Source of the DNA: Takakia lepidozioides
Lineage: Eukaryota > Streptophyta > Takakiopsida > Takakiales > Takakiaceae
Assembly: GCA_030704615.1 (NCBI GenBank)
Contig: CM060734.1
Coordinates: 4,342,001 to 4,406,000 of the forward strand
Reading direction: 5' to 3'
DNA length: 64,000 nucleotides
In this document: in pieces, positions 34,701-46,884 of the stretch
Position numbering within the stretch: the stretch's first letter is position 1
How the letters are laid out: each line of letters begins with the position of its first letter
Notes under the pieces: model-generated
Told to the model about the DNA's origin: nothing
Database searches by the model: none
What the model saw: the letters and a program-made list of their open reading frames with translations, nothing else
Program-made: the position numbers and the translations under genes

Positions 34701-34876
34701 CCCGACCCTCCCTCGTCTCCGGAAGCGCAACGGAGCCCAGCTCGCGCACACATGTCCACGACAAGCCTAACAAATCCACTCTCTCGGAATCGCAGCACCC
34801 GTCAGCTGAGAAGCAACCTTGTCTAGCATGTGCTACCACTGCCTTCGCCCACGCCCCTTCCCACTCAGTCACCCCC

Positions 34877-35602
34877 TGTCGCGGCCCTTTGCCTTGAGGG
34901 CAGGGGGTCGGGACACATGAGGGGCTGCCCCTGTGGTGGGGGCAGCGGCAACGATAGGTATGGGGAGCTGAAGCACCCTTGAGTGCCCAAGGCACTCAAG
35001 GAGGCGGAGGCGCTCACTAGGTGGAGCCCCGCACACCGGATTGCGGTGGGGGTGGCTCACAAGGGGTGGTGGTAGCTTAGCGGGACTTAGTGGGGGTGGC
35101 ATAGGACTCACCATGGGGACGGAGACCTCGTGGTGGGAGTCGTGGGGAGTCTTGGGACTCATCACGGTCCATAGGGGCCGTGGTGAGTGGGCCAAGACTC
35201 ACCGTGACTCATCACCGGGAGTCGAGGGTTTTCGTGGTGGTTCGCCATAAAATGGCATGGCTGGTTGTGAAACCCCCGCGGACAGCTACAAAAGTATATA
35301 TAGGGAGTAGTAACCCCGAGAACGGTGCAAGCCCGTTGGTGACCAAAAACTAGTGAGTAAGCGAGTGAGCCGAAAAGCGACCAAAGAGTGGGGAGCTGTT
35401 CCGGACTGCCAACTACCAAAGGGAATTCCCGCTGGTTCCAAATCGGTGGAGGGTTCTTTGGGAAAACAAAGGGGGACCGTTATGCCCCGGTGAGCAGCCG
35501 AAGCTCCAAGTTGGCCCGGCGGCCAGGTTGGGAGTCAGGCGCGCGCATCAAAGCAAGTAACTATGACTTGAGGGGGAGCTTACCGAAGTGAGGTGCGCGA
35601 CA
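34877..35602 (+). mobile_element. Solo LTR, 726 bp, with CCCCC target duplication
   Basis: It begins TGTCGCG and ends CGCGACA, a 7-bp inverted end typical of Ty3-type LTRs. CCCCC flanks it at 34872-34876 and 35603-35607. It has GTATATATAGGG as a candidate TATA box at about 35296 and no coding capacity. It is far more GC-rich than its surroundings. A solo LTR is the usual product of recombination between the two LTRs of a full element. Confidence 0.88.
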
Positions 35603-36956
35603 CCCCCTCTTCATGTAAGCCTCTACCTTCACCCCATTCCCTTCTTGGTGTTCTCTCCCTCCTCTACCTGGCAGAATAGGTGTAAAATTCTCTGTCTTAA
35701 ATCTGATGCCAGCTCAACAAGCAAAGTCTTACCATCTATAGCGGTCCCTGACAATCTCGTCGACTTAGCTTTGGAAATGTCTGTAGGTTCCCTCTCTCCA
35801 GAAACGCCAACTTCCCTTGGCCTTATCCTCCTCTCCGAGTTCTTCCTCCAGCTCACGGAGGCTCCCACAAAAATCTATACAGACTTAGTATCCTCTGCTC
35901 GTTTCTTGCCCCTTCTCGACGACTACCACCATCACCAACCGCTCAACCCTTTCACCCAAGTCCTGTTCATACAGCTTAGTAACCCCGCACCCGTAGCCTC
36001 TGTCAACTACAGATGGGTCTCATCCCCTCTTCCCTCCGACAAAAGAACTAAGTTCCAATACTCTCACACCAGGCCATCAATTGAGAAATTCCCCCTCAGC
36101 CTGTCTATACCTCAAGATGCAGGTTAGTATTCACTCGTGGAACATTAGGGGGATTGGCTCCGACCAGGCAAACACAAAAAAAATCAAACTACGCACCTGG
36201 TTGGCACCACTCCAACGAAAGGAGGCTATCGTGTTCATCCAAGAACACAAGCTCTGCCAGCAAAAAATCTCTAACCTCTCTGACCAACTCTGGCCAGCAT
36301 CTGCTGCCCTCTGGAAACCTTCCTATGCCGGCTCAAGGGGGGGTACCGCCATCCTCCTTGCACCCTCCTTAGTTCAGTTCATCCTCAGGGAGGAAGTTTG
36401 GGAGCCAGGTCGAGTCCAGTTCTGCTCTCTCAAACTTCCCAGCCAACCTGACCCTCTTGGCTTTGTTAACATTTACGCTCGAACTCCTACTTAGAACGTA
36501 TTGATCTTTGGGCCCTCATCAACCAAAAAATGTCCTCGCAAACAACTGCCCACTCTTGGATTCTGGTTGGAGATTTCAATATGGTAGACAGCAACCAAGA
36601 TAGACGAGGTTTGGCATCTCATCATCTTAACCCTGATGAGGAGGCCCCTTGGCTCTCTCTCCTCCAAACTCATAGCCTTTCGGAAATTGACTCAAATCCT
36701 AGCCCCCCGAGAAGGAATAACCCTTTCTTCACTTGGACAAACAACCGCACCCTCCAGGACCTCTGCATGGCCAGATTGGATAGAATATATATCTCAATCT
36801 CAATCTCTAATGGAGCAAGCCGTCACCCGCAAGAACCCATTGCTCATGGGTTCGATCATGCCATTGTTTCAGCCTCACTCTCCATGCCCTATAAAAGTAG
36901 GAGAGGTAGAGGTATCTACAAGCTCAACACTTCACATCTCCTCATCCCCTCTTTCA

Positions 36957-37193
36957 AGCTGAACACTGCGTCATTCATAATCTTAGGGTCGGAGGATTTA
37001 GTGCCCCGGTTGTCCAAGTAGAGCTCGTGAACCCTCTGGAGAGACCTTTTAAGTTTGACTTTCTCGAAGAAGTATCTTTTCACCTTTTGCTGACCAGTTG
37101 ATGTCTGCTTGCATACGCATTTTCTGCTCTTGCTTGAGCTGGAACATGTCTAGGTTTTGGCGGGCTTCCAGGTAGGTTTGGAAGGTATGGTCA
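36957..37193 (-). other. Inverted block 1 of L1 element B (endonuclease-RT linker)
   Basis: The minus strand reads TFQTYLEARQNLDMFQLKQE, INWSAKGEK, then in a shifted frame FFEKVKLKRSLQRVHEL, YLDNRGTKSSDPKIMNDAVF. This is the segment that precedes RT in L1 ORF2. It lies in its correct place between endonuclease and RT but is turned round. Confidence 0.75.
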
Positions 37194-38150
37194 TCGCAGG
37201 TGTTGTTTTCTTGCCCTAGTGTTTCTTCTGCAGCCTGAAGTGTAGATGGAGTGGCATCCAACAGCAGGAAGGTGTCGTCAACAAACATTGAGTCCTTGAC
37301 TTGGATTGAGATTTGTGCCACGGGGTTCCGTATGTGCAACCCTTGAATGGACAAGTTTCTATCAAACAGGTAACCCAGGGCGTCTGCTACGAAGAGGAAC
37401 ATGAATGGGGCAAGTGGGCAACCTTGTCTCACCGATCGGTGAAGCTGAAAGGGCTTGGAGAGATGACCGTTAACTATTACCCTGCTGGTTGAGTGTTGCA
37501 ATAGGATCATGACCCAATTACGGAATGCCTGGGGCATCCCTACCTTAGCCAGAATCTCAAGAAGAAAGCCCCAATCTACTTTATCGAATGCCTTTCCAAA
37601 ATCCAATAACCAGAGTGCCACAGCCTATCCGGATGCTGTTGCAAAGTAAGCTGCCTCATGAGCCAGCAGTACATTATCCAAGATGTATCTCCCCTTAATG
37701 AAACATGTCTGATCCATTCTAATCAGTGCGGGAAGGAGAGGCTGCAGACGGAGAGCCAGAGCTTTGGCAATTATTTTATAGGCCACGTTCAAAAGAGTGA
37801 TTGGTCTATAGTTGTTGATGTATGCCCTGTCTCCCTTTTTGAACAAGAGAGTTATTACCTCTTGGGCCATAGAGGAAGGCATGATCCCGTCGGATTTAAT
37901 CCTATTGGCCATAGAGCAGAAGTCTTGGGAAATGTGAGGCCACATTGCCTTGTAGAACTCCACTGGCATGCCGTCAATACCCGGGGCTTTTTTGTTATTC
38001 ATTTTGTCCAAGGCCTTCCCGAGCTCAAGAAGAGTGAAGTCAGCTTCTAGATCTTGAGATAGATGAGGCTGAAGTTTACGGGGCACTGCCGAGAGCACTT
38101 CATCCAAATAATCACGATGCTGGGGTTCCTTTGGATCCGCTTGGAAGAGT
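37194..38150 (-). other. Inverted block 2 of L1 element B (reverse transcriptase)
   Basis: The minus strand reads KLFQADPKEPQHRDYLDEVL, MNNKKAPGIDGMPVEFYKAM, ITLLFKKGDRAYINNYRPIT, LWLLDFGKAFDKVDWGFL, HRSVRQGCPLAPFMFLFV, MFVDDTFLLLDATPSTLQ. All RT motifs are in order, with one stop between 37622 and 37625. The forward strand takes over directly with FAGFRVNWSKTKALL. Confidence 0.85.
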
Positions 38151-40559
38151 TTGCCGGCTTCAGAGTGAATTGGTCTAAAACCAAAGCCCTTCTGATTGGG
38201 GATATATCCAAATCCACCATAGGCTCGGTACCCACATGGGGAAATGACTCTGGACTGTTCTGGCTGAAGGAGGGCGAACCCACAACTCTCTTGGGCCACA
38301 CTTTCGGAATCAACCTCACAGACAAGCAGAGAATGGGCCCTACGTTGACAGCTCTTAAGAGACAAGTGGCATACTGGGGCTCCCGTTTTCTAACCATTAC
38401 AGGTAGGGCTCTAATCGCAAATCAGATCCTCCAGGCAGGGATCTGGTATTTCGTAGCCAGCTGGAAGCCTGACCCTGAATTTCTGGGAGAGGTTAAGAGA
38501 TGCATCCGGAACTTCATTTGGGGTGCCCAATCGACCACCCAGAACAAGAGGCCACAGGTCTCCTGGAAGCAAATCTGCCTTCCTAAGAAAAAAAGATGCA
38601 TGGGAGTGCTCGATCCAGCAACTCAAATGCTGGCACTCTTGGGAAAATGGTTACCAAGGTTCCTTGGGCCGGAGGGTGGTTGGTGGAAATTACTGGTAGG
38701 ACAGGCTATCTCACTCAGCTCCCCACTAAGTCACACCCAATGGATACCCTCTATGAGGTGGATAACTCAAGGGTTTAGGCACAAATCCATTGGTTCACCC
38801 CTTTGGGTCTCAATCTGGGAAGCATGGAATAAATTTAGACCCTTCCTACTCAAATCAGAACCTACATCTTTCCAAGAGACAATGAGGCAACACCTCTTTC
38901 TCAATGAGGCTACCCCATCTCCCTTACAGCGCACTCAGGCCAGGAGGTGGGCAAAGTGGGAAACCAAATGATACTCTCAAATTGCCCACCTGTGGGCAAA
39001 GCCCTCTGAATCCCTTCAAGCGGCCCTGGGTACAAGAAGGCTAACATCCGGCATCGATTCCATTGTAACAAATATCCCAGACTCCTGGAAACTAATCCTA
39101 CAAAATGGTCAACCCCTGCATTCTCCTCATAACTGGGTTGTGGCTTCAGGCAAACCCTACTCGATAATGTATACTACAGAGGTGAAACATGGCATACTAA
39201 CTGGCTATGCATTCAAAGCGGATACCTACTCCGGGTTCTTGACACTCTTCTCGCACACTACCCAAAGTCTCTGCTGCATAGATGCCTTGCCGGCAAGAAT
39301 CTGCCTGTGGTCCTCCCCTGCCAAAGATTTCAACCTTTCTGCCCCAGAGGGAACACCCCCTTTTCCTTGGCTTCTCTCTGCCTCCTTTGCCTGGATTGGT
39401 GGCATGCCTCTCCAGGACCTGCAAATAGACCCTGGAGAGTGGCAGTGGAAATTTGGGGACACCAAATTAGGATTCTTCTCCTACTCGGCTAAGAAGGCAT
39501 ATAGGGCCCTTGCAAATGCCAAATCCCTTCCGGGCAAATGGAATGCAAGATGGCAGCATGAATACTTCCATGAGGAAAATTGGGGAGACATCTGGAAACT
39601 CATTTGGGAAAAATCTAAGCCCGCAAAAATTAGTGCCCTCCTCTGGCAGGTAGCAAACAGGGTGCTCAAGGTCGGGCACTTTCTCAATTTCCCTGAGGCC
39701 CCTGCTTTGCTCATGCTGTCAATCGGGACCATTGAAACACTGGAACACTGTCTCATTCATTGTCAAGCACCCCGTCTGTTATGGCCATTTATTGACTCGT
39801 TCTATAGTGCTTCATGGGAAGCGTTCCCCTCCAACAAGGTGGTAATACTTCTCAACTATGACAGGACTACCAAATCCATAGCAATTGACTGTCCGGTCTA
39901 TGAAGCCTTGAGGGGATACACTCTATGGCATCTATGGAAAGCCAGATGTTCATGGTCCTTGGACAATGTCAACTCCACGGCCACTGCTACACTCACAAAC
40001 ATATTTTTTGATCTTACCATAGCAGCTAAACTTGCTTGGGAAAAAGTGCGTGCAGGCATCGTCAAACACCCAGAGCGGCAGCATGCCCTCATCAGTTCCT
40101 TCAGGGGCACTTGGGGCAGAAACGACGTCATCTGCACATGCACGGGAGCGAGAGATTGTGTCTGGCCTGGGGAAATCCCCCCTCAATGGCAACACCACAG
40201 AGCCCTCCTCTTCCGCTTCTCCTGAGTTTGATAAGGATGTCAACTGTAAGCATGTGAAGACTGGCAAAAGGACCAAGCTGCTCTACAGATAGATCTCCCC
40301 TCCTCTCCACTTCTGCACTTAGATTTTCTCTGCTCTCTACAATGGTTCTATGCAAGGAAAATCTTCTTCAAGGAGAGATTGGTCCCCCATGCTTATCTAT
40401 TATGCACAACGTAGCACCAGAGAGCCTCTTCAAGGCTACACGCATTGGGCTTGTCCCACGTTATTTCTGTTTTCTCGAAACTGGTTTCGGTCATCGGTCC
40501 TGCCAGAAGGTTCTGCAGTACAGTCTTAGTTCATCGGGATATCCGTCACGCCCTGTCGT

Positions 40560-40727
40560 GTGTTAAGCCTTATGGCAGCCTTCGAGCATCAAAGGGTTTT
40601 AATTTTTTTCCCTTCAAATAATTCAAATAAAGTTATGAGGCTAAGCCCTCTTCTCTAAAAAAAAAAAAAAAAAAAAGAAGAAAAAAAAATCTCAATAAAA
40701 TTAATTCAGGGCCTTCCTCTGTTCGGG

Positions 40728-40780
<53 letters not shown>
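40560..40780 (+). repeat. Tandem L1 3' ends with two poly(A) tracts
   Basis: The first end has AATAAAGTTATGAGG and a tract of about 19 A at 40659. It is followed by a second AATAAAATTAATTCAGGGCC segment and a run of 53 A at 40728-40780. The two pre-tail segments resemble each other. Confidence 0.75.
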
Positions 40781-40783
<3 letters not shown>

Positions 40784-40799
40784 GATCCACGGAGTGGGG

Positions 40800-41275
40800 G
40801 CGCAATGAGAGTCCCTTGAGCTCAGTGTTTTGCGGTGAGAGAAGAACCCAACGGTCTCTTGGTCTCTCTCACCTGGATCCCTGCGAGTCGGGTTGCATCG
40901 GATGCGAAAACTTTTTCGATTCCTTTGTATGCGTGTTTTTCGTTTTCTATACGATTAACAGCGCTTCATATTTTGTGGTTTCCTGATCACTCCTTTCTCT
41001 TTCATCCCCAGGCCTCATTGTATTCATTCATCATTTTACATGCAGGCCGCCGCCTTCAAGCCGTAACTCCCCCTTCCCTCCACCCAGCTGCCGGCTGATA
41101 ATTATGGCGTATTACTCTTGTCCTGTCACCTCGTATCCAGGATGGCGCTAATGCTCGAGCTCTGTCTCAGCGGATCGCCTCCGCGCTTTTCCCTAGCTTC
41201 TCCCTTACTCTCCCCCACCCGGCATCCTACCAACTCCAGTCGTTTGGCGATCGCTTATGCTCTTTGATGAGTGAA
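40800..41275 (+). mobile_element. L1 5' leader fragment
   Basis: GTTTTGCGGTGAGAGAAG..CCCAACGG resembles the leader of L1 element B near 31777-31820 (GTTTCGCGGTGAGAG, GCCCAACGG). CT-rich sequence follows. No ORF1 is present. Confidence 0.5.
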
Positions 41276-43000
41276 CTTGTCACACACTGATCAGTTGTAG
41301 GCCGTGTGCATGTAAGCTTACAGTACAAGGGCTATATGAAGGCCATCTTTGGCTGTAAAAGCCTGGATGGGAGACCAGGCTATGATGGAGGTCGGATGCG
41401 TTGCTACATTTAAGGCATTAGAGACCTGTCACATATCACCGTGGGCCGGTTGGCCAGTCCACATGTAGAGCCATGCGATTCCAGACAGTGGTTCACCCCA
41501 CTGTTTGGCTCACTGTGGCCAATGTTGTGTAGAACTTCTTAAATTGGAGTTTTGAACCTACAATTATATGAAGCGTGAGGTTACGAATCAGATTGCTTGA
41601 TCAGAGGTCGTACACATTTCGGACATGCACATGCCTTCCATATTGTTCAAGGTTCTTTCCCTTCCTACCAACTTGGCTTCCTTAGATTCACACGTACATG
41701 TAAATTCATGTAAATTGAAAATCCACCCGTTTTGGATCACATCATCGGTCAAAGGAATGGGCCCTTTGGCATGCAACAGTTGAAGCTTCGGGGTGTTCAG
41801 GACTGCATTCTAAGTACCATATGGAAGGGGAAAAATACACTAGAGTCGATGTACAAGTTTTCTTTTGCTAGCAATAGCACACTACTTGCAAGGAAAGGAA
41901 GTTTAACGTCAGCGATTTACAATCTACCACAGTGTCGAGGTGGTGCCAACTTCAGATTCTCCTATTACATTGGCCATACCTTCCACACAAGACATCTGGT
42001 CTCGGCACAAGCCTCTTGTACCCCTCGTCGCCCACATCCTCACCAGAACTAACTTTGGGGATGTCAGAACTGCAATATACAGTGGATGTTTCCTCGTGGG
42101 CCAATCCTAGTGCACAAATTAACCCACTGCGGGCACTATGAAAGTAGAGCTGGTCGATAAGAATATTCACGGACGAAAAGTGTGCGATGCACGTCACCTG
42201 GGAGGGATGCTAGATTCATTATACTTACAATGAGGAGCTTTTGGACTTTCTTCATTGGAACTTCCGCCGAAGCTTCTCCAGACCAAAATACATTCCAGAA
42301 TCTAGACGTTCTCAAATGTCAACTGTTAAAGTTGCTGTCCAACTTCAGAACTCTTTCATTTATTCACCTTCTGCTAATTTAATCTCAAAAGGAAAGAGAG
42401 GGCACATCGCAAATTCTACTCACGAGTCACTAGCGCATACTTTATAGCTGCTAGCTATGTGGAAGAATGTGAACTCTTGACTATGGAGCGTGGAAGAGAA
42501 TGAGCGAAGAGGAATTGCTCAGACGTGGACGCTTTCTCGTCATTAGGTGGAACGTATGGTTGGAAGTTGGAACGTTGGAACCTAGGCCCATCGGTTGTCT
42601 GCATATTAGCTTGCTGTTGAGCAAATTTAGTAGTGCTAAAAATAATGGAATGTCTGTTGGGCAGCTTACAAGTTGGCTATAGACAAATAAGCCCCCCAAG
42701 TTTGCGTGGGCCCTGTCCATTAGAGGGTGGTCCAGGAATTAAAAAGCGGGGGTTATAGTAAGCTACACCATGATTTGAATTAATAAGCGTCATGTAAGGG
42801 GGTAAGAAAAAAGGAAAGTAGGAAGGCGACAACTATTAAATGGGGGATGGTTTAGGTACGTACTAGGCTCTACACATGCAGGGCCCCACAAAAAATGCAA
42901 ACATGAACCATAGATGTATTAATTAATAGGGACAGTGAGCTGAATAAGGGGCCTGTGACACATGACATATAAGTACCCAACATCAGTTGGGGGAAATTTT
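41276..43000. other. Intergenic, no gene recognised
   Basis: Open frames are short and unconvincing. The phrase CCTGGATGGGAGACCAGGC near 41370 vaguely resembles the 3' part of 5S rRNA and could be a SINE relic. A minus-strand stretch near 42660-42500 reads QQQANMQTTDGPRFQRSNFQ, which is protein-like but unidentified. Confidence 0.4.
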
Positions 43001-43139
43001 GAAGGTAAAAAAAGCAGAGACAATTGGAGGGACCTATAGGGATGTAGGAGAGGGTGCAGTAGAGCGAAGCAGAAGGGCGATGGGATGAAGACGTGTGTGC
43101 AGCCACGTCAGTTGCCCATTGTGGGAATGTGCACACCTG

Positions 43140-43312
43140 GCGCGAATCAGACTTCTAGAACGTCAGCGAAGGCGAGAGATGGCTGGGCCCACCGCCCTGA
43201 GAGGGTATAAGGGAGGGTCTAGCCCTCTGCGCTCCAACTTACTACCTACTACTAACTAATTTACACCCAAGGCGTCCTAAAAAGCAAAAATATGGAACAC
43301 ACACCATAAGAA
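43140..43312 (+). promoter_or_regulatory. Promoter-like cassette, copy 1
   Basis: TTCTAGAA at 43153-43160, CCCACCGCCCTGAGAGG, then a weakened TATA (GTATAAGGG at 43204). Downstream, CAAGGCGTCCTAAAAAG and TATGGAAC match the segment after copies 2 and 3. The TTCnnGAA unit is the heat-shock-factor core. Function untested. Confidence 0.5.
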
Positions 43313-43399
43313 AATTATATGCTATCTCAAAAATAAGTATCTAGAATACTAGATTAGAATTAGACATAGTAATTAGACTATTCATTTGGGGAGTTTGGA

Positions 43400-44655
43400 A
43401 AGGTCGGAAAACTGGACACGGTGGGAACAGCCAATCGCGTGGGATCGCGGGAGGCTTGGAGAGGAAGGAAGTGGCTCGAGTGGACGTAGACACGTGTATG
43501 CCTAGGCTAGCATAGAAGCCCTCCTTCTCCTTCTAGAGCTTTCCAGAAGTAGCAGTGGGATGAGGCAGTGGCCCCTTCTAGAAGGCTCTACTACCGCTTT
43601 AAGAGAGTATATAAAGCGGGTAAGGGGTATACATTTTATAGGGTTTCTTCCGCCTCCCTTTGGTGGGCTCTGCAAGCAGCCCCCGGGTAGTTGTAGGCTA
43701 CGATGGACCAAGAACTACGTAACATGGCAGTTTCTGCAGTGACCTCAGTGAAAACAAATGTGGGGGTGGCGTACAATGATGAGTGTGGATGATATCCAAA
43801 CAGATGGAGGGGTTCTATATATTCTGGAACCTCAACCAAAATGTATTTAGCAAATATCTGACAATGAAACCACAACAATTACTTGTTTACTTACATTGGT
43901 TTGTTTTTGTGCGCCAGATGGCCATGGTACCTTTTATAGTAAAATCACAACTCAATATTTCATACAAATTTATATGGTCTAATATTTGTAACTACAGTAG
44001 AGACATATTCCAATTTTTTTATTTTAAAAATGATCATCTATGAAAGAGCTATGGACTCTTAAAGTTGAATCTTATGGACTGCAGTGTTACATATGAAAAA
44101 CCATATGGACTAAAAAAACATCATATACACCTAAGTAATAGCAAAAAAGAAAACACATTAGGGGTGCCTTTTCGAAAGCTACCCAAATGCATTTTTATAT
44201 GGACAAAAAACATCAAAGAATAAGAGGTATGGACTAATTTACTCTCAACAGTGGCCCAAACTGGGCTTATTTTTCCTAATGTACATCATCCTCATTTAGA
44301 GGTTTTTGGGATATCATCATATTACTAAAAAGGTGTAAAAACCCATAATCTAGAGGTGCCAAGTGATATATGGAAAAAAAATTCTAAAAATTCTAATTAT
44401 TAGAAATAAAAAATGGTTTTCTTTTTTTCAGAATTTAATACTAAAATTTCTAATAAAAACATTCTAGCCTATTTGGGGTGGGAACTTTTATTAAAGTGTT
44501 AAATATATCATATCTATCATCTAAAATTAAGTATTTGAATAACTTCCCTCAATTTGAGGTACCTATATGGATTTTCATGGAGCCTCTTTTGGTCCACCGT
44601 ACCCTGCAACTGCCCCCTTAGAAAATTAAATTTGGAACCTGAACCATAATAAATA
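43400..44655 (+). promoter_or_regulatory. Promoter-like cassette, copy 2, split by a MITE
   Basis: Order: CAGCCAATCGCG, CACGTGTA, CTAGGCTAGCATAGAAG, TTCCAGAA (43541-43548), TTCTAGAA (43576-43583), TATATAAAG (43608-43616), TTCTTCCGCCTCC and CTTTGGTGGGCTCTGCAAGC. After the MITE, CCTTAGAAAATTAAATTTGG continues the homology with copy 3. Confidence 0.6.
43685..44615. mobile_element. AT-rich MITE (family M1, copy 2)
   Basis: About 931 bp. The left end reads GGGTAGTTGTAGGCTACGAT and the right end, reverse-complemented, GGGCAGTTGCAGGGTACGGT, each followed by GGACCAA. The ends resemble those of the element at 13972-14737 (GGGTAAGTGCAGACTACACT), and both interiors repeat TATGGACT. It lies between CAAGCAG and CCTTAG of a promoter-like cassette. 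The C-rich junctions hide the target duplication (CC or CCC). No long open frame. Confidence 0.75.
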
Positions 44656-46884
44656 GAAGTGTTACTATGTACAAACTCACTACCGCATACTAGGGTATAT
44701 ATAGTATTGCATTGCCTACAATCTAAAAGTGAGCTTTGACATGATCAGATATAAAGCTCTCCTAAAGGCCCGCCTCCAAGATGCACGCCAGTAATGCCAC
44801 CTTTGTCTAAAAGAAGCTTTTGTAGAAGGTGGGGTGGGCTAGCATCAATCCTCGTCATCTCCGCATGGTTACCCACACACATCATCATCATCAAAACACT
44901 CACAAAGTTGTTCCACCAACCAGTGTCACTCATTCAGTTCTCAACTTCCACCTCCACGTAAACCTTCAAATTCAATTTTTGCTACGTTGTCACCCCAAGC
45001 ACTCTGTTCAATTGCCAAGCTTTGGGACCCTCCTTACTAAAGAGGATCCAAGCATGATCAACTAATCAACTCGTAAAGACCCTGCCAGGATTTCTTAGTT
45101 AGAGAGGATGGCATCTAGGCGGCATAAGGTTCCTCCTCTCCTCGAGAGGAAGGAAGGCACCTTCCTGCTCTTGTGAGCCGCCCGATCCAGGAAATCTCAG
45201 CCATCAAATCCTTGTTGTTTCTTTACGCAGGGTGAGGCCCTCCGACCTACACTAAACGTAAAGATTTTCCAGCTTGTGTTTTTAGGGATCTTCTGGAGCA
45301 GAATTTCCCGCTGCAGGTCTAACAAATTTCCTTGTAAGGCGGGGCCCACTTCTTTCTTGTATTTATCTTTCTGTTTCTTTACTTCTTGTCCTTTTCCTAG
45401 TACGATTGAGAAATAAGCTGAAAAGAAATAAGCTGGAAAGAAATAAGTTGGAAAATCTTAGGCAGGGGAGAAGTACCACTTTCCCTTGGTACTCCCGCCT
45501 TTCTCGGTCTGCTCACTTGGGCTACGCCCACATTCGCAAACCTCAAAAGGCCCAAGCACCTCGGGCCAGAGACTTCCCCTACTCTAGTCTGATCGTCTGA
45601 ACACCAACTAATCTGACGTAACTGAACACCGTGCAGTCCTATGTCCAGAATATCTACATCAACTTTTTAACCCCTAAAGGACTAACCCCAATTTTTGGGT
45701 CCACCCCCAAAAAATTGATTATATCTTGAGATTTCCCCATGCCCTGTAAAACAGACCGTTGTAATATGTTCCTACCTACCCCAGCTATGACCACAAAAAG
45801 TCTGGTCCAAATCGAACAGCCGGATTGCAAGATTATAATGTTGAAAGTTGGGCCAAAAACACAATGCGGTAAGAAACACAGCTTTTCTTATCGAATTTCC
45901 CAGCTGTGAAATGCTTTGACATGACACAAACCTCAATCTTGTACCCTGCCAGGTAAGACACCTGCCCTGAAGATTTCAGCTTTTTCTGACACGTTCTTAT
46001 GTGGGCTGCTTTGTATGGCCAATTTGGGGGGTCAAATTTCCCAATTTCAAAGGGGCAAGCACAAAACCGTATTAGAAAATGGGATGAAAAGATCTGAACC
46101 GTTGAATTGTCAATCCCTCCGGTTGTACTGTAGTGGGCAGGTTTGTGTACGCACAAAAAAACTTTCGCACCAATCAGAGCTTCCCTTCATATGATTTTTG
46201 CCCTGCTCATGACTTCTCCATGTGTACCTATGTTTGCCTATACTTTTTGGCGGGTAGCCCTAAGGTATGTGGGTTTTGGGGGGGGTTGCCTTTGCCTTAG
46301 CCTGCCATGGGGGGCGCTTTAGGGTGGAAGGGGGCGCAATAAAGGGTGTTGGGAGACGCGCCACCCTGCGCAAGTGGGTTGGGGGGGGGGGGGTTGGTGT
46401 GGAATTTCTCCCTAACCTGACCCTAGTTGACACGTAGGATGGAGGGCAGGTTAGCTGCCCAAAATGGGGCTGGAAACCAAGAGTGTGGCAGACTCTAGGT
46501 GTTGCACATGGCTGGGGCCAGGCCCAATGACGAATTGGGAAATGCCACCTCATAGCTGACGCGATTACCTATCTAAACATGCCCAAATCAGGCTTAAACC
46601 CAGTGATAACCAGACACTTTTCTAAACCTAACCGACCCAGTTTGGGTCGCTTCGTCCTTTAGGGTTTAAAGTCTAAGAGCTTATCACAGGTGGGAGGCTT
46701 TCTAGAAGTCCTCCCCGCATGCCCCCCTCTCCACCACTTCACTCTTTGATGCTGTCGCACCATGGCACTCATGAGGGCCAAATATTCATTCCACTTTCTG
46801 TTTGGATGGTAGCTACCATCCACACGATCCACCCCATCCCAAGACCCACCCTCCTGCCTCCCTATAATCCACCCACCCACCCAC
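44656..46884. other. Intergenic, no gene recognised
   Basis: It contains three near-identical short tandem units AAATAAGCTGGAAAG near 45410-45450, a run of 13 G at about 46381, and CCACCCACC repeats near 46870. No domain-bearing frame was found. Confidence 0.5.

Larger units (their letters stand above)
31770..40690 (+). pseudogene. L1 LINE element B, near full length, rearranged
   Basis: The 5' leader is followed by ORF1 from ATG 32569, which carries an RRM-like/DUF4283 part (GVLLHFPGKKVDRDIAREWA, 32995 on). A frameshift near 33400 and the knuckle CYTCGQTGHLRVNC (33559-33600) follow, then a Pro-rich tail. A solo LTR interrupts at 34877-35602. ORF2 starts at ATG 36117: endonuclease (IHSWNIRGIG, FIQEHKL, VGDFNMVDSNQDRRG, FDHAIVSASL). 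The linker and RT lie in two inverted blocks (36957-38150). The forward reading resumes at about 38150 (FAGFRVNWSKTKALLIGD, GSRFLTITGRALIANQI, RPQVSWKQICLPKK) to the stop near 40225, with a further open tail to 40292. The 3' end has AATAAA and a poly(A) tract. The RT motif FVDDTF is intact within its inverted block. Confidence 0.9.

Noticed and set aside
39197-39756. Minus-strand frames within the C-terminal part of L1 element B
   Set aside because: They are antisense shadows of the forward ORF2, which has clear family motifs.
36117-40292. Intact, active L1 ORF2
   Set aside because: The inverted blocks, frameshifts in the endonuclease and a stop in RT make it inactive.
41330-41420. Possible 5S rRNA or 5S-derived SINE
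   Set aside because: Only the short GGATGGGAGACC phrase is similar; the rest of the internal promoter is missing.
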